NCBI GenBank assembly: GCA_044226785.1
Contig: JBGAGK010000005.1
Span: 100,275-164,274 of the forward strand
Origin: TMP-86 sp039807285
GTDB taxonomy: Bacteria > Pseudomonadota > Gammaproteobacteria > Steroidobacterales > Steroidobacteraceae
DNA: 64,000 nt
Direction: 5' to 3'
The translations under genes and the position numbers were made by a program. Each line of letters opens with the position of its first letter. The first letter of the stretch is position 1. Under the pieces are notes generated by a model. The model did no database searches. It was given only the letters and a program-made list of their open reading frames with translations, and was not told the DNA's origin. Shown here piece by piece: positions 53,601-62,767 of this stretch.

Positions 53601-55325
53601 CTACTGCGCGCGGTAGACCACTTCACCATTGATGATCGCGAGCCTGACCTTCGTCTCATGAACCTGTGTGATCGGGATCCTGAACGGATTCCGGTCGAGC
53701 ACCAGCACGTCGGCCAGCATGCCTTTCTCGATGCGACCGGTGCGGCTTGCATTGCCCATCTCGCGAGCGGCATTTGTGGTGAACAGGTCGAACGCCTGCT
53801 CGAGGGTGATGCGTTCGACGCCTCCCAAAGGTTCTCCGCCGCCACCGGGAGGCTGGCGCGTCACGAGGGTTTCGATCGCGATCCAGGGGTCCACGCTCGG
53901 CACCACCGGCCAGTCGGACCCAGGCACCACGAGTGCGCCTGAGTCGATGGCATCTTTCACCGGAATCCATCGCTTCATGCGATCGGGTCCAATGGCCTTG
54001 ACGATATCCGGGATGATCGGGTTCGGGTACCAGATGTAGGGGGACATCTCGAAGGTTGCCCCGATGGCGCGCGCGCGCGGGAGGTCGCTTTCCTGCACGA
54101 AACTGTTGTGTCCGACCTCGTGCATGAGCCCGCTGTACCCGTCGGCCTTGCGTGCCGCTTCGATGGCATCCAGGCCTTCACGCACTGCCGCATCGCCCGC
54201 TGCGTGATATTTCACCACAAGACCCATGCGATCGAAGCGCGTGGTCGCCGCCTTGAGGACATCCGGCTGCACCATGAGTACTCCTCGTGCACGTGCGGCA
54301 TCAAGAGCCTTCGCATCAGCATAGGGCTCCACCATGGCCGCCGTGTGGCTGTCGGTGGGCACACCGTCCAGGAATATCTTGATGCAGGTGGGTGAGAAAC
54401 GCTCACGTGCAAAAAGGTTGCGCTCCATGATGTATTCGGGCAACGCATCATGGGCAGCGTCAGGCGATGTCGGGTGCCATGGCATGCAGGCCTTCACCCG
54501 CTGCTTCAGGATCCCGCGGTCGGCAAGCGTGGCATAGGCGCGCAGGCCGTCCCCGGCGACAATGGCATCCGTCAGGGACGTGATGCCAAATGACAGCATG
54601 GTGTGCAACGCGGACTGCAGCGCCTCCACGTTCTGGGCGTCCGTGGCCGGAGGCACGACGCGGCGCACGAGTCCCGCAGCAGACTCACGCAGGAATCCGT
54701 TGGGATCACCCCGGGCGTCGCGCTCGATGAAACCGCCGTCCGGATTCACCGTGGCGGTGGTGATTCCAGCCGCCTTCAGAGCTGCCGAGTTGGCCCAGGC
54801 GCTGTGCCCGCTGATGTCGGTGAGCACGACCGGATTGTCCGGAGCGATGCGATCCAGGAACTTGCGGTCCGGCCGCCTTTTCCCGAGGGAGTTCGCATCC
54901 CATTGCCCCCCGGTGATCCATTCGCCCCTGGTCTTGTGCTGCACGCACTGGCGCAAGGCCGCCGCGATCTCGTCGGGGCTGGCACCTTGCGCAAAATTGC
55001 ATTGCATGGCGGACAGTCCCGCGAACAGCGGGTGCACGTGCATGTCATGCAGCCCCGGTACCACCGTGGCGCCTGCAAGATCGATCAGCCGGGTATGCTC
55101 TCCCTTCAAGCGAAGGATCGCCTCGGATTCACCCAGTGCCAGGATCACGCCCTGCCGTGCCGCCAGCGCATGCACCCATCCGCCGGGGGTGTGGATCTCG
55201 CCATTCGTCAGGATCAGGTCGGCTTCGCCCCCGGGCGCCGTTTCACCCCACGAAGCGTGAGCGGCCAGGAGACCGGCAGCCGCCATGGTGATCGCAACCC
55301 AGCCTGATCGATTTGACTTGTTCAT
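53601..55325 (-). CDS. Exported amidohydrolase (YtcJ-like, amidohydrolase 3)
   Basis: 574 aa from ATG 55325. N-terminal signal peptide (about 1-28; VAITMAAAGLLAAHASWG). Metal site: VPGLHDMHVHP, KYHAAGDAAVREG, HEVGH and GSDWPVVPSVDPW. This is a COG1574-type metal-dependent hydrolase acting on amide or related bonds, placed in the periplasm. It follows the TonB receptor by 8 bp on the same strand, so uptake and cleavage are probably co-expressed. The substrate is unknown. Confidence 0.88.
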   Translation of the reverse strand: MNKSNRSGWVAITMAAAGLLAAHASWGETAPGGEADLILTNGEIHTPGGWVHALAARQGVILALGESEAILRLKGEHTRLIDLAGATVVPGLHDMHVHPLFAGLSAMQCNFAQGASPDEIAAALRQCVQHKTRGEWITGGQWDANSLGKRRPDRKFLDRIAPDNPVVLTDISGHSAWANSAALKAAGITTATVNPDGGFIERDARGDPNGFLRESAAGLVRRVVPPATDAQNVEALQSALHTMLSFGITSLTDAIVAGDGLRAYATLADRGILKQRVKACMPWHPTSPDAAHDALPEYIMERNLFARERFSPTCIKIFLDGVPTDSHTAAMVEPYADAKALDAARARGVLMVQPDVLKAATTRFDRMGLVVKYHAAGDAAVREGLDAIEAARKADGYSGLMHEVGHNSFVQESDLPRARAIGATFEMSPYIWYPNPIIPDIVKAIGPDRMKRWIPVKDAIDSGALVVPGSDWPVVPSVDPWIAIETLVTRQPPGGGGEPLGGVERITLEQAFDLFTTNAAREMGNASRTGRIEKGMLADVLVLDRNPFRIPITQVHETKVRLAIINGEVVYRAQ

Positions 55326-55333
55326 GCGCAGCC

Positions 55334-57790
55334 TCAATGCCGGTAGGTCACTGTCACGCCGTAGGTCCGCGGACGGAAGGTGCTCTGCTCGTAGCCCACC
55401 AGTCCGCCCGGAAAGCCGAAATTGGGGCTGGGCGAGCTGGAAAGGATCGGATGATCGCCCGTCAGGTTGTTGCAGAACAACGAGACATCCCACTCCGCGA
55501 GCTTCACGCCGGCCCGGAGCGACAGCTGCGAGGTCTTCGGCAGACTGAACGTACCCCATGGCGTGTAGCTGCCGTTCTCCGGATTGTTTCCGGGAGTGAG
55601 GGTGGATTGCCTGGCCTGGTATTGGTAATCAAGCCGCAGGTAACCCCCACGTTCCTGGAAAATCCGGAAGTTGTATTGGGCGGAAAGGCCCAGGGACCAC
55701 GGCCAGCCGTAGATGTGGTCACCATCCGTTACCAGGCGGCCACCGGCAGGGCTGGTCACGGTCTGGGTGAACTTCGCATCGTTGTAGCCGAAAGCGATAC
55801 CCGCCACCAGATTCTTCGCCAGCGCAAGGTCCGCCTGAAAGTCCAAACCCTGGCTGCGCGCCTTGCCCAGGTTGCTGGTGTAGGCGAAGCCGCACCCGGA
55901 CAGCCCGATCACCTGCTGGATGTTGCTCCAGTCGATGAAGTACAGGCTGGTGTTGATGCGGACCCGGTGGTCCATCAGGTCGTTCTTCGATCCCACCTCG
56001 TAGCTCCAGACCGAATCCGAGTCATACAGACTGTGAAAGCCGCTGTAGTTCGGATCACTCGCGCAGGGAGTGCCGACCCGCGGGTTGTAGCCGCCGATGC
56101 GATAGCCCTTGGCGGCGGTCGCATACAGCATGTTGTCCGGATCGAATTTCCATGACAGCCCGAATTTCGGTGTCACCGGGCGCTCGTGCTGAGTACCTGA
56201 ATCCCTGACCGGCGGCCCGACGACGAAGCCGTGGTAATTCGCCGAAGCCTCGAACCGGGTGTCGGCCGCACGAACGCCCGCGGTCAACGTGAGGTGATCG
56301 GTAAGCTTCGCATCCGCCTGCGCATACAGGGCAATCTGCTTGTCGTAGGCGATCACCGGTTCCTGCACGAAGGTGTACTTGCCATCCTCCAGTTCCGGCG
56401 CAATGCCACCCGTCATCTGTGCAATGAATCCGCTCAGCCCCGGATCCGAGACGATCTGGACCGCCGTCTGCCGGTTGTGCGTGTAGAACAATCCGACCAC
56501 CCAGTTGATGCGCGCATCGGCATCGTCCGATTGCAGGCGCAGTTCCTGGGTGATGTTGTTCTGCTGGTTGCCCATGAAACTGGAGGCGGGCGGGAATCCG
56601 GCCGGATAGTACGGTCCATTCAGGTAGGGTTGCACGGTGGGCGGCAAGGGCGGAGACCCCAGTGAGGTAAACACCTGGCCCCACAGTGCCGTCTCGAACA
56701 CGGAGTAGTCGTTCAGCGCCTCGTTGGTGCGATTGAAGTACGAGGTATTGGACACCAGTCGCAATTTGCCCAGAGACCACTCCATCTTAAGTGCCGGCAT
56801 GTAGAACCGGTCATTGCTGTTGGCGTTGAAGTTGTAGCCACTCTTGTACGAACCGCTCCCGGGGTTGGAGAACGCCGCCCAGAATGCGGAGGTATCGTGC
56901 AGATACACCCGCTGGTAGTAGATCGATGGCGTGATGGTCAGGTTGTCGGTGGGAGCAAAACTCATCGCCAGCTTGAATGCCGAGGAATTCTGCCAGTTGG
57001 AGTTGCCGTCAAGCGTGCCGATGACGTTTGCCGGCGTCGGCGGCGTGGGCGGGTACGGCGTCCCGGCCGGATAGGACGTCAGTCCGGCGCGCGACCAGTT
57101 GGCACGATCCACCCATCCGCCATCGCGCCGCACCCAGGCACTGAATCGCAGGGCGATCCGGTCCTGCACCAATGGCGTGCCGAAGGCGATGCCGGCCTCG
57201 TAGCTCGGAGCACCGTCCTGCGTGTAAGCCATCTCGGTACGGGCATGGAAATCCGTCTTGTGCAGATTCGGCGGCGGCGTGATGAATCGCACGGTGCCGC
57301 CTTCCGAACCGGCACCGAACAGCGTTCCCTGGGGTCCACGCAGCACCTCGACCCGCTCCAGATCGAACACGCCGGGGAAGGAGTTGAAAGTGGAGTCGCC
57401 GGCGCCCAGTGCGCGCACCTGGATCGGGGTATCGTCGATGTAGATGCCGGTGGTCGATGCGCCGGCGGTCGATGCGATCCCGCGGATGGAAATGATGGAC
57501 ATCGCACTGTTGCGCGGATCCGCACGCTGGAACGTGATGCCGGGTGTCAGCCGGGCGATATCATCCACGCTGCGCACACCCTGCGCGTCCATCTGCTCCT
57601 GACTGAGAGCCGTGACGCTGATCGGCACATCCTGCATCCGCTGTTCGCGTCGCTGGGCCGTCACCACGATCTCGGCGAGCGCCGGCGTGCCCTGTGCATC
57701 GCTCTCCTGTGCGTGCACGGCCTCGACCGGCAAGCCCAGACCCGTTGCCACCATGACGCCCAACAAGGAACCACCCAGATGACGATTCAT
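55334..57790 (-). CDS. Large TonB-dependent receptor
   Basis: 818 aa. Signal peptide MNRHLGGSLLGVMVATGLGLPVEAVHAQ, TonB-interacting AEIVVTAQRREQRMQDVPISV, plug with QGVRSVDDIARLTPGITFQR and VEVLRGPQGTLFGAGSEGGTV, then a barrel ending GVTVTYRH. This 'QRMQDVP' class is abundant in Sphingomonadales and Steroidobacterales-type degraders and usually imports organic compounds, not only iron. Strong GGAGGGGAG ribosome site. Operon with the amidohydrolase; divergent from the amidotransferase operon (111-bp gap). Confidence 0.93.
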   Translation of the reverse strand: MNRHLGGSLLGVMVATGLGLPVEAVHAQESDAQGTPALAEIVVTAQRREQRMQDVPISVTALSQEQMDAQGVRSVDDIARLTPGITFQRADPRNSAMSIISIRGIASTAGASTTGIYIDDTPIQVRALGAGDSTFNSFPGVFDLERVEVLRGPQGTLFGAGSEGGTVRFITPPPNLHKTDFHARTEMAYTQDGAPSYEAGIAFGTPLVQDRIALRFSAWVRRDGGWVDRANWSRAGLTSYPAGTPYPPTPPTPANVIGTLDGNSNWQNSSAFKLAMSFAPTDNLTITPSIYYQRVYLHDTSAFWAAFSNPGSGSYKSGYNFNANSNDRFYMPALKMEWSLGKLRLVSNTSYFNRTNEALNDYSVFETALWGQVFTSLGSPPLPPTVQPYLNGPYYPAGFPPASSFMGNQQNNITQELRLQSDDADARINWVVGLFYTHNRQTAVQIVSDPGLSGFIAQMTGGIAPELEDGKYTFVQEPVIAYDKQIALYAQADAKLTDHLTLTAGVRAADTRFEASANYHGFVVGPPVRDSGTQHERPVTPKFGLSWKFDPDNMLYATAAKGYRIGGYNPRVGTPCASDPNYSGFHSLYDSDSVWSYEVGSKNDLMDHRVRINTSLYFIDWSNIQQVIGLSGCGFAYTSNLGKARSQGLDFQADLALAKNLVAGIAFGYNDAKFTQTVTSPAGGRLVTDGDHIYGWPWSLGLSAQYNFRIFQERGGYLRLDYQYQARQSTLTPGNNPENGSYTPWGTFSLPKTSQLSLRAGVKLAEWDVSLFCNNLTGDHPILSSSPSPNFGFPGGLVGYEQSTFRPRTYGVTVTYRH

Positions 57791-57901
57791 CTCCCCTCCC
57801 CCAAATAGTCAGCCCAGATGGAACCGGAGTATGGAAGGAGCACACCCGGGACTCTTGTACGGGACGGCCATGGACTTGACTGGGCTTGCCAATGACGCAA
57901 G

Positions 57902-58759
57902 ATGGCGGCGATGTTGAAAGGTCCCCGCATCCTGGTCATCGACGGCAATGTGGCGCGGGTCCGGGCGCGACTCACCGAACTGCTGGGCTATGACTCGGGC
58001 ACCGGATATGCGCGCGTGCTGAAGGACATCGAGCCCTCGCTGGAAATCGAAATCCTTGCCGCTGCGGATGGGGACAGCCTGCCGCCGGGCGTCGGCCTCG
58101 AACAGTTCCACGGCGTGACCATGACCGGTTCGGCGCTGAACATCTACGATGTCAGCCCCGCTGTCACCCGCCAGGTCGAGCTGGCGCGGGCTGTCTTCGA
58201 GGCAGGCGTGCCGTTCTTCGGCAGTTGCTGGGGACTGCAGGTGGCGGTGACGGCGGCGGGTGGCGAAGTACGCGCCAACCCCAAGGGCCGGGAATTCGGC
58301 TTCGGGCGTCGCATCCAGCTCACCGAAGCCGGCCGGCTCCATCGCCTGTTCACCGGCAAACCCGCGGTCTTCGAGGCGCCAACCATCCACAAGGATTCTG
58401 TGGTTTCCTTGCCGGCCGACGCCCTGACGCTGGCCCACAACGATTACGGCATCCAGGCTGCATCCTTCACCTTCGGCCGCGGCCAGTTCTGGGGGGTGCA
58501 GTATCACCCGGAGTACGACTACCGCGACCTCGCTGCGATTGCCGAACGCTACGGCCAGACGCTGGTGGATGAAGGCATGTTTGCCGACATGACCGCACTG
58601 CGTGCGTTCGCTTCGGATCTCACGCGCCTGCAGGCCCATCCTACGGATGGACCGCTGGCCTGGAAGCACGGCCTGGGCGAAGCGCAGCGCAGCCCTGCCC
58701 TGCGCCGGCTCGAGATCCGCAACTGGCTGGACACCCATGTACTGAAACGGGCGAGGTAA
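57902..58759 (+). CDS. Class I glutamine amidotransferase-like protein
   Basis: 285 aa (ATG 57911 is an alternative start). Catalytic triad: Cys109 in FFGSCWGLQVA, His202 and Glu204 in WGVQYHPEYDY. GMP-synthase-like GATase domain as a stand-alone protein. Such proteins include gamma-glutamyl-polyamine hydrolases (PuuD) and others; agmatine deiminase and a PotF-like gene in the same operon make a polyamine link plausible but unproven. 3 bp before the next ATG. Confidence 0.85.
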   Translation: MAAMLKGPRILVIDGNVARVRARLTELLGYDSGTGYARVLKDIEPSLEIEILAAADGDSLPPGVGLEQFHGVTMTGSALNIYDVSPAVTRQVELARAVFEAGVPFFGSCWGLQVAVTAAGGEVRANPKGREFGFGRRIQLTEAGRLHRLFTGKPAVFEAPTIHKDSVVSLPADALTLAHNDYGIQAASFTFGRGQFWGVQYHPEYDYRDLAAIAERYGQTLVDEGMFADMTALRAFASDLTRLQAHPTDGPLAWKHGLGEAQRSPALRRLEIRNWLDTHVLKRAR

Positions 58760-58762
58760 TTG

Positions 58763-59689
58763 ATGATGAGCATGAGTCGCTCCCTGCTGATGACCATCGC
58801 CCTGCTGGCGTGCTTTCCGGCGATGGCCGCCCCGCTGCCCCCGGTGGACCTGGATGCGTTCGATGCCAGCATGAAGATCGCACAGCTGCCCAATGGCGTG
58901 TCCCTCGCCTACACCGAACGCGGGCCACACGACGGGATACCGGTGGTGATGCTACATGGATTCACCAACAACGCCCGCAATTGGGCACCCCTCATCCCCT
59001 ACCTGGACCCCAGGTTCCACCTGATCCTGATCGATGCCCGAGGCCACGGTCGTTCCAGCCGTCCCGAGTGCTGCTACACACGCATCGACATGGCCTATGA
59101 CGTGAAGCTCCTGCTCGATCAACTGAAGATTCCCGCCGCGCATGTCATCGGGCACTCCATGGGCAGCATCGTGGCCCAGGCCTTTGCCGAGACCTGGCCC
59201 GAGCACACCCGAAAAGTGGTGCTGATCGGTTCCACCGGAGGTTCACGTCCGGACTGCGAACGCAAGGGCAAACCCGCCTCCCCGGTCAGCTGGATGGTGC
59301 CTCAGCTCGAGAGGCTGAAGGACCCGATCGACCCGAACGGAGCCTTCATGAACCAGTGGTATGGAGATGCTGGATCGAAGCTCGATGATCCCGACCTGCT
59401 GCAGCGTCAACGACGCGATGCCGCCGCCATCCCCGTGCGCGTGTGGCTGGCTGTGATCCGGCAGGGCAACATGGGTGCCGAACTCCAATCCGCGCTGGCC
59501 CGGTTCCATGCACCGGCGCTGTTGATCTGGGGGGCGCGGGATGAATTGATGACCGAGCCGGTGCGCTGCGCGCTGCGTGAGGCACTGCCTCAGGCACGTG
59601 TCCATGTCTTCCCCGACTATGGCCACAATCCTTTCTGGGATGACGCGGCCGCGGTGGCGGCGCAGATCAACCCGTTCCTGTTGCAGTAG
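58763..59689 (+). CDS. Secreted alpha/beta hydrolase
   Basis: 308 aa from ATG 58763. Signal peptide (LLMTIALLACFPAMAA). Alpha/beta fold: oxyanion HGFTNNARNW, nucleophile Ser132 in GHSMGS, acid in WGARDELM, histidine in DYGHNPFW. Resembles epoxide hydrolase/carboxyl-ester hydrolases. Acts in the periplasm or outside. In operon with the amidotransferase (upstream) and agmatine deiminase (12 bp downstream). Bond specificity is unknown. Confidence 0.88.
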   Translation: MMSMSRSLLMTIALLACFPAMAAPLPPVDLDAFDASMKIAQLPNGVSLAYTERGPHDGIPVVMLHGFTNNARNWAPLIPYLDPRFHLILIDARGHGRSSRPECCYTRIDMAYDVKLLLDQLKIPAAHVIGHSMGSIVAQAFAETWPEHTRKVVLIGSTGGSRPDCERKGKPASPVSWMVPQLERLKDPIDPNGAFMNQWYGDAGSKLDDPDLLQRQRRDAAAIPVRVWLAVIRQGNMGAELQSALARFHAPALLIWGARDELMTEPVRCALREALPQARVHVFPDYGHNPFWDDAAAVAAQINPFLLQ

Positions 59690-59701
59690 CGCGCAGCCGC
59701 C

Positions 59702-60760
59702 ATGTCCCAACCCCGAGCCCCGTACTTGCGCACCCTGGATGCGGGTTTCGACGCTTCCACGCAAGGCTGGCGCATGCCCGCCGAGTTCGAGCCGCACGCT
59801 GCCACCTGGATGGCCTGGCCCTGCCGGGAGGAGATCTGGGGTGCGGAACTCGGCGCCGTCAAGGATGATTACGCGAATCTGGCGCGCACCATCGCGCGCT
59901 TCGAACCCCTGCACATGGTGGCGCCGCCGCACCTCGCCGCTGAAGCACACCAGGTCTGCGGACCTTCCGTGCAGGTCATTGACCTGCCCATCGATGATTC
60001 CTGGACCCGCGATTCAGGTCCCACCTTTCTCGTGAACGATCGCGGCGGGCTGCTCGCCACCGGGTTCACCTTCAATGCCTGGGGCGGGAAGTACCACCCG
60101 CATGACAAGGACGCGCAGCTCGCCCGTCAGATTGCTGCGCATCTGGATGTGCCTCTCGCGCCCTCAGCGATGGTGCTGGAAGGCGGCAGCATCTTCAGCG
60201 ACGGTGAAGGCACGCTGCTCACCACCGAGAGCTGCCTGCTGAATCCGAACCGCAATCCAGGATGGAGCAAGGCTCGGATCGAAACGGAGATCCGGCGCAT
60301 GCTGGGCGTGCAGAAGATCATCTGGCTGCCGGGCGATCCCACGGAAACCGAGACCGATGGCCACATCGATGGACTGATGGCCCTGGCCGCGCCGGCGCGG
60401 GCGCTGGTGGAGCAGATCGACGACCCGTCGGACCCGCGCCACGAGATCTTGCGTGAAAATCGCCGCGCGCTGGAACTGGCCGTGGATGCGCGCGGCCGGC
60501 GATTCGAAATCGTCGCCGTCGAAGAAGCCAGTGCCGAAGTCATCCGTGGTCCGAGGTACTGCCGTTCGTACGTCAACTTTTATGTGCTCAATGGCGCCGT
60601 CATTGCACCTGCCTATGGACTTGCCTCGGATGCGCGAGTGGAAGCGGTGCTGCGCCGAGCCTACCCCGGCCGGCGCATCGTCATGCTGCCCATCGGTCGC
60701 ATTGCCATCGGCGGCGGCGGCTTTCACTGCATCACGCAGCAGCAGCCGCGGGTGGGTTGA
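59702..60760 (+). CDS. aguA: Agmatine deiminase
   Basis: Hydrolyses agmatine to N-carbamoylputrescine and ammonia. 352 aa, family length. Motifs: MPAEFEPHAATWMAWPC, DDSWTRDSGPTF, ETDGHIDGL and the nucleophile Cys343 in GGGFHCITQQQP. A peptidyl-arginine deiminase-like relative is possible, but the motif set fits AguA. No aguB (carbamoylputrescine amidase) is adjacent. Two bp before the potF-like ATG. Confidence 0.92.
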   Translation: MSQPRAPYLRTLDAGFDASTQGWRMPAEFEPHAATWMAWPCREEIWGAELGAVKDDYANLARTIARFEPLHMVAPPHLAAEAHQVCGPSVQVIDLPIDDSWTRDSGPTFLVNDRGGLLATGFTFNAWGGKYHPHDKDAQLARQIAAHLDVPLAPSAMVLEGGSIFSDGEGTLLTTESCLLNPNRNPGWSKARIETEIRRMLGVQKIIWLPGDPTETETDGHIDGLMALAAPARALVEQIDDPSDPRHEILRENRRALELAVDARGRRFEIVAVEEASAEVIRGPRYCRSYVNFYVLNGAVIAPAYGLASDARVEAVLRRAYPGRRIVMLPIGRIAIGGGGFHCITQQQPRVG

Positions 60761-60762
60761 CC

Positions 60763-62018
60763 ATGTCACGGCACCTTGCATGGATGCTCGGCGCGATGCT
60801 GCTGTTCTTTGCCGCCCTCGCATCGCAAGCTGCCGAGCGCCAGACAGGTCGCAACGCCGTCCTGAACCTGTACTCCTGGTCCGACTATTTCCCGAAGGGC
60901 ATCCGCGACCGCTTCCAGGCGGAAACCGGCATCAAGGTCCACTACACCGTCTTCGACAATCCGGACACGGTGGAGACGCTCCTGTCGGTGGGTCATTCCG
61001 GATATGACCTGGTCATCGTCAACGCAACGCCTCATCTGGCACGCGAGGCCCCGCGCGGATTCTTCCTCCGCCTCGACAAGGCGCGGCTTCCCAATCTCCA
61101 GCAGGCCGATGCACAGGTCATGCACGCGCTGCAGCGCTCGGACCCGGGCAACCGGTACGCCGTGCCCTGGATGTGGGGCACCACCGGGGTGATGTACGAC
61201 CGGGATCACGTGCAGGCGGCGCTGCCGGCATTGCCGGCGAACCCGATGGAGTTGCTGATGAACCCTGCCCTGGCCGCGAAGCTCGAAAAGTGCGGCATCA
61301 GCGTGCTGGACTCGTGGATCGACATCCTGCCCATGGTGTCCAGCTACCTTGGACAAAAGGACCTGTCAGCCAAGCCGCAACCCCTCGATGCCGTGATGAA
61401 GGCCCTGGGCGCCATCCGGCCCTACCTGCGGGTCATCACCAGTTCAGGCTATTTCGAGCAGCTCGCCAATGGCGAACTATGTTTGGCGGTGGGCTATTCC
61501 GGCGATGCCATGATCGCGCGCCGCATGGTTCGCGAAGGCCACTTGAACCGCACCATCGACTACGGCTTCCCCTCATCACCAGTTCAGGCTATTTCGAGCA
61601 GCTCGCCAATGGCGAACTATGTTTGGCGGTGGGCTATTCCGGCGATGCCATGATCGCGCGCCGCATGGTTCGCGAAGGCCACTTGAACCGCACCATCGAC
61701 TACGGCTTCCCCAAAGGCGTGGTGGGCATGTACATCGACAACCTGGCCATCCCGGCGGATGCACCGCACGTCGACGCCGCGTACGCATTCCTCGACTTCG
61801 TCATGCGCCCGGAAATTTCCGCTGCGGTGGCCCGTGATATCGGCTTCGGACCCGGCAATGCTGCCGCCATACCGTTGCTGCCGCCCGAGGTGCGCAACAA
61901 TCCGGCGGTGTTCCCGCCACCCGAAGTCCGGGCGCGCATGCAGCTCGGTCGCGTGTACACCCCCGAAGAGACTCGGGTCTTCCTGCGCGCCTGGCAGCGG
62001 TTCAAGGCGGGGTCCTGA
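60763..62018 (+). pseudogene. potF-like polyamine-binding protein, frame broken by 140-bp duplication
   Basis: From ATG 60763: signal peptide (MLGAMLLFFAALASQA), then NLYSWSDYFPKGIRDRFQAETGIKV, the spermidine/putrescine-binding (PotD/PotF) signature. Reading stays in frame to the end of the first copy of a 140-bp exact repeat; the second copy shifts frame (140 is not a multiple of 3) and stops at 61653 (296 aa). The C-terminal half (KGVVGMYIDNLAIP... to 62018) remains in the other frame. Deleting one copy restores exactly 371 aa, the normal size. No potGHI genes follow. Confidence 0.9.
61433..61712 (+). repeat. Exact 140-bp tandem duplication inside the potF-like gene
   Basis: 61433-61572 and 61573-61712 are identical over all 140 bases; the unit begins TCATCACCAGTTCAGG and ends GGCTTCCCC. 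The identity extends no further on either side. Complete identity means the duplication is very recent, reversible by recombination, or an assembly error. Confidence 0.97.
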
Positions 62019-62076
62019 AGTTCCTGCATTATCCGTTACTTGGCGTCTCGTCCGCGTAACTATCCACATCGTGGCA

Positions 62077-62334
62077 TTATCCGCCAATGATTTTTTCGTA
62101 TTCGCGGTGTGTACCAATCCAGATCCACAGGATTCCATCAGGCACTTCAACACCGAGCGCACGGTGCTGAATACCGGCACGAACAGACCAGAAGTTGCCT
62201 ATGCGCTTGAAATGCAGAGAAGGATGTCGGAAGTCTGCGACCAAGAGCTGATGGTTCTTCTCGGCAACTTTCCGGGCCTCGGGTGGCAGGGCGTTGTACA
62301 GCGCCCAGAATCCACTCGATGCGAAATGATTCAA
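62077..62334 (-). CDS. RelE/ParE-like toxin
   Basis: 85 aa with TTG start at 62334 overlapping the antitoxin stop. WALYNALPPEARKVAEKNHQLL, HPSLHFKRIGNFWSVRAGIQHRALG and ILWIWIGTHREYEKII match the RelE/ParE-type toxin fold (beta-strand core with conserved R residues). mRNA cleavage or gyrase inhibition cannot be told apart by eye. Lies downstream of the putative antitoxin on the same transcript. Confidence 0.75.
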   Translation of the reverse strand: MNHFASSGFWALYNALPPEARKVAEKNHQLLVADFRHPSLHFKRIGNFWSVRAGIQHRALGVEVPDGILWIWIGTHREYEKIIGG

Positions 62335-62531
62335 AGCTTCCGCGCTCGACCGGCGGCGTACTCATCCCTGGCTTCGGAAACAAGTCGATCCAGCCTTCCA
62401 GCCTCTGCATCGGCCTTGATCTGAGCGTCCCAGGTTCTCCAGTCCTGCTCCAGGATCCAGTCGCGCAGCTCCGCAAAATCTTCGCCTGAAAGCCTGCGAA
62501 TCTGGTCTTCGATTTCCTCGATTTTTCGCAT
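62331..62531 (-). CDS. Putative antitoxin of the RelE/ParE-like pair
   Basis: 66 aa from ATG 62531 (MRKIEEIEDQIRRLSGEDF). The segment GEDFAELRDWILEQDWRTWDAQIKADAEAGRLDRL is common in small antitoxins paired with RelE-like toxins. Charged and helical, with no clear DNA-binding domain. Overlaps the toxin start by 4 bp, the usual antitoxin-toxin order. Confidence 0.7.
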   Translation of the reverse strand: MRKIEEIEDQIRRLSGEDFAELRDWILEQDWRTWDAQIKADAEAGRLDRLVSEARDEYAAGRARKL

Positions 62532-62767
62532 GGGACACCTCGAAGCCCGAGTATATGACGGGCAGGAATAATAATGCTGCAATCAGGATGTGTGAAAGCC
62601 TGAAACACCCGCAAATGTACAGATTCTGGTGTCCGCAGGCTGCCCCTGGCGGCGCGTTGCCCACAAGTTGACTCCCTGGATCTCGCGCGCCCGTACATCT
62701 GCCTGAGCAAACTGATTACAATTCGTCCACGGCCGATCCGGTCATGGCTCCTGCGCAGGACAATCAA

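Noticed and set aside
62026..62083. 10-bp direct repeat GCATTATCCG as an attachment or transposon target duplication
   Set aside because: Copies are only 48 bp apart with no element between and no integrase or transposase nearby.
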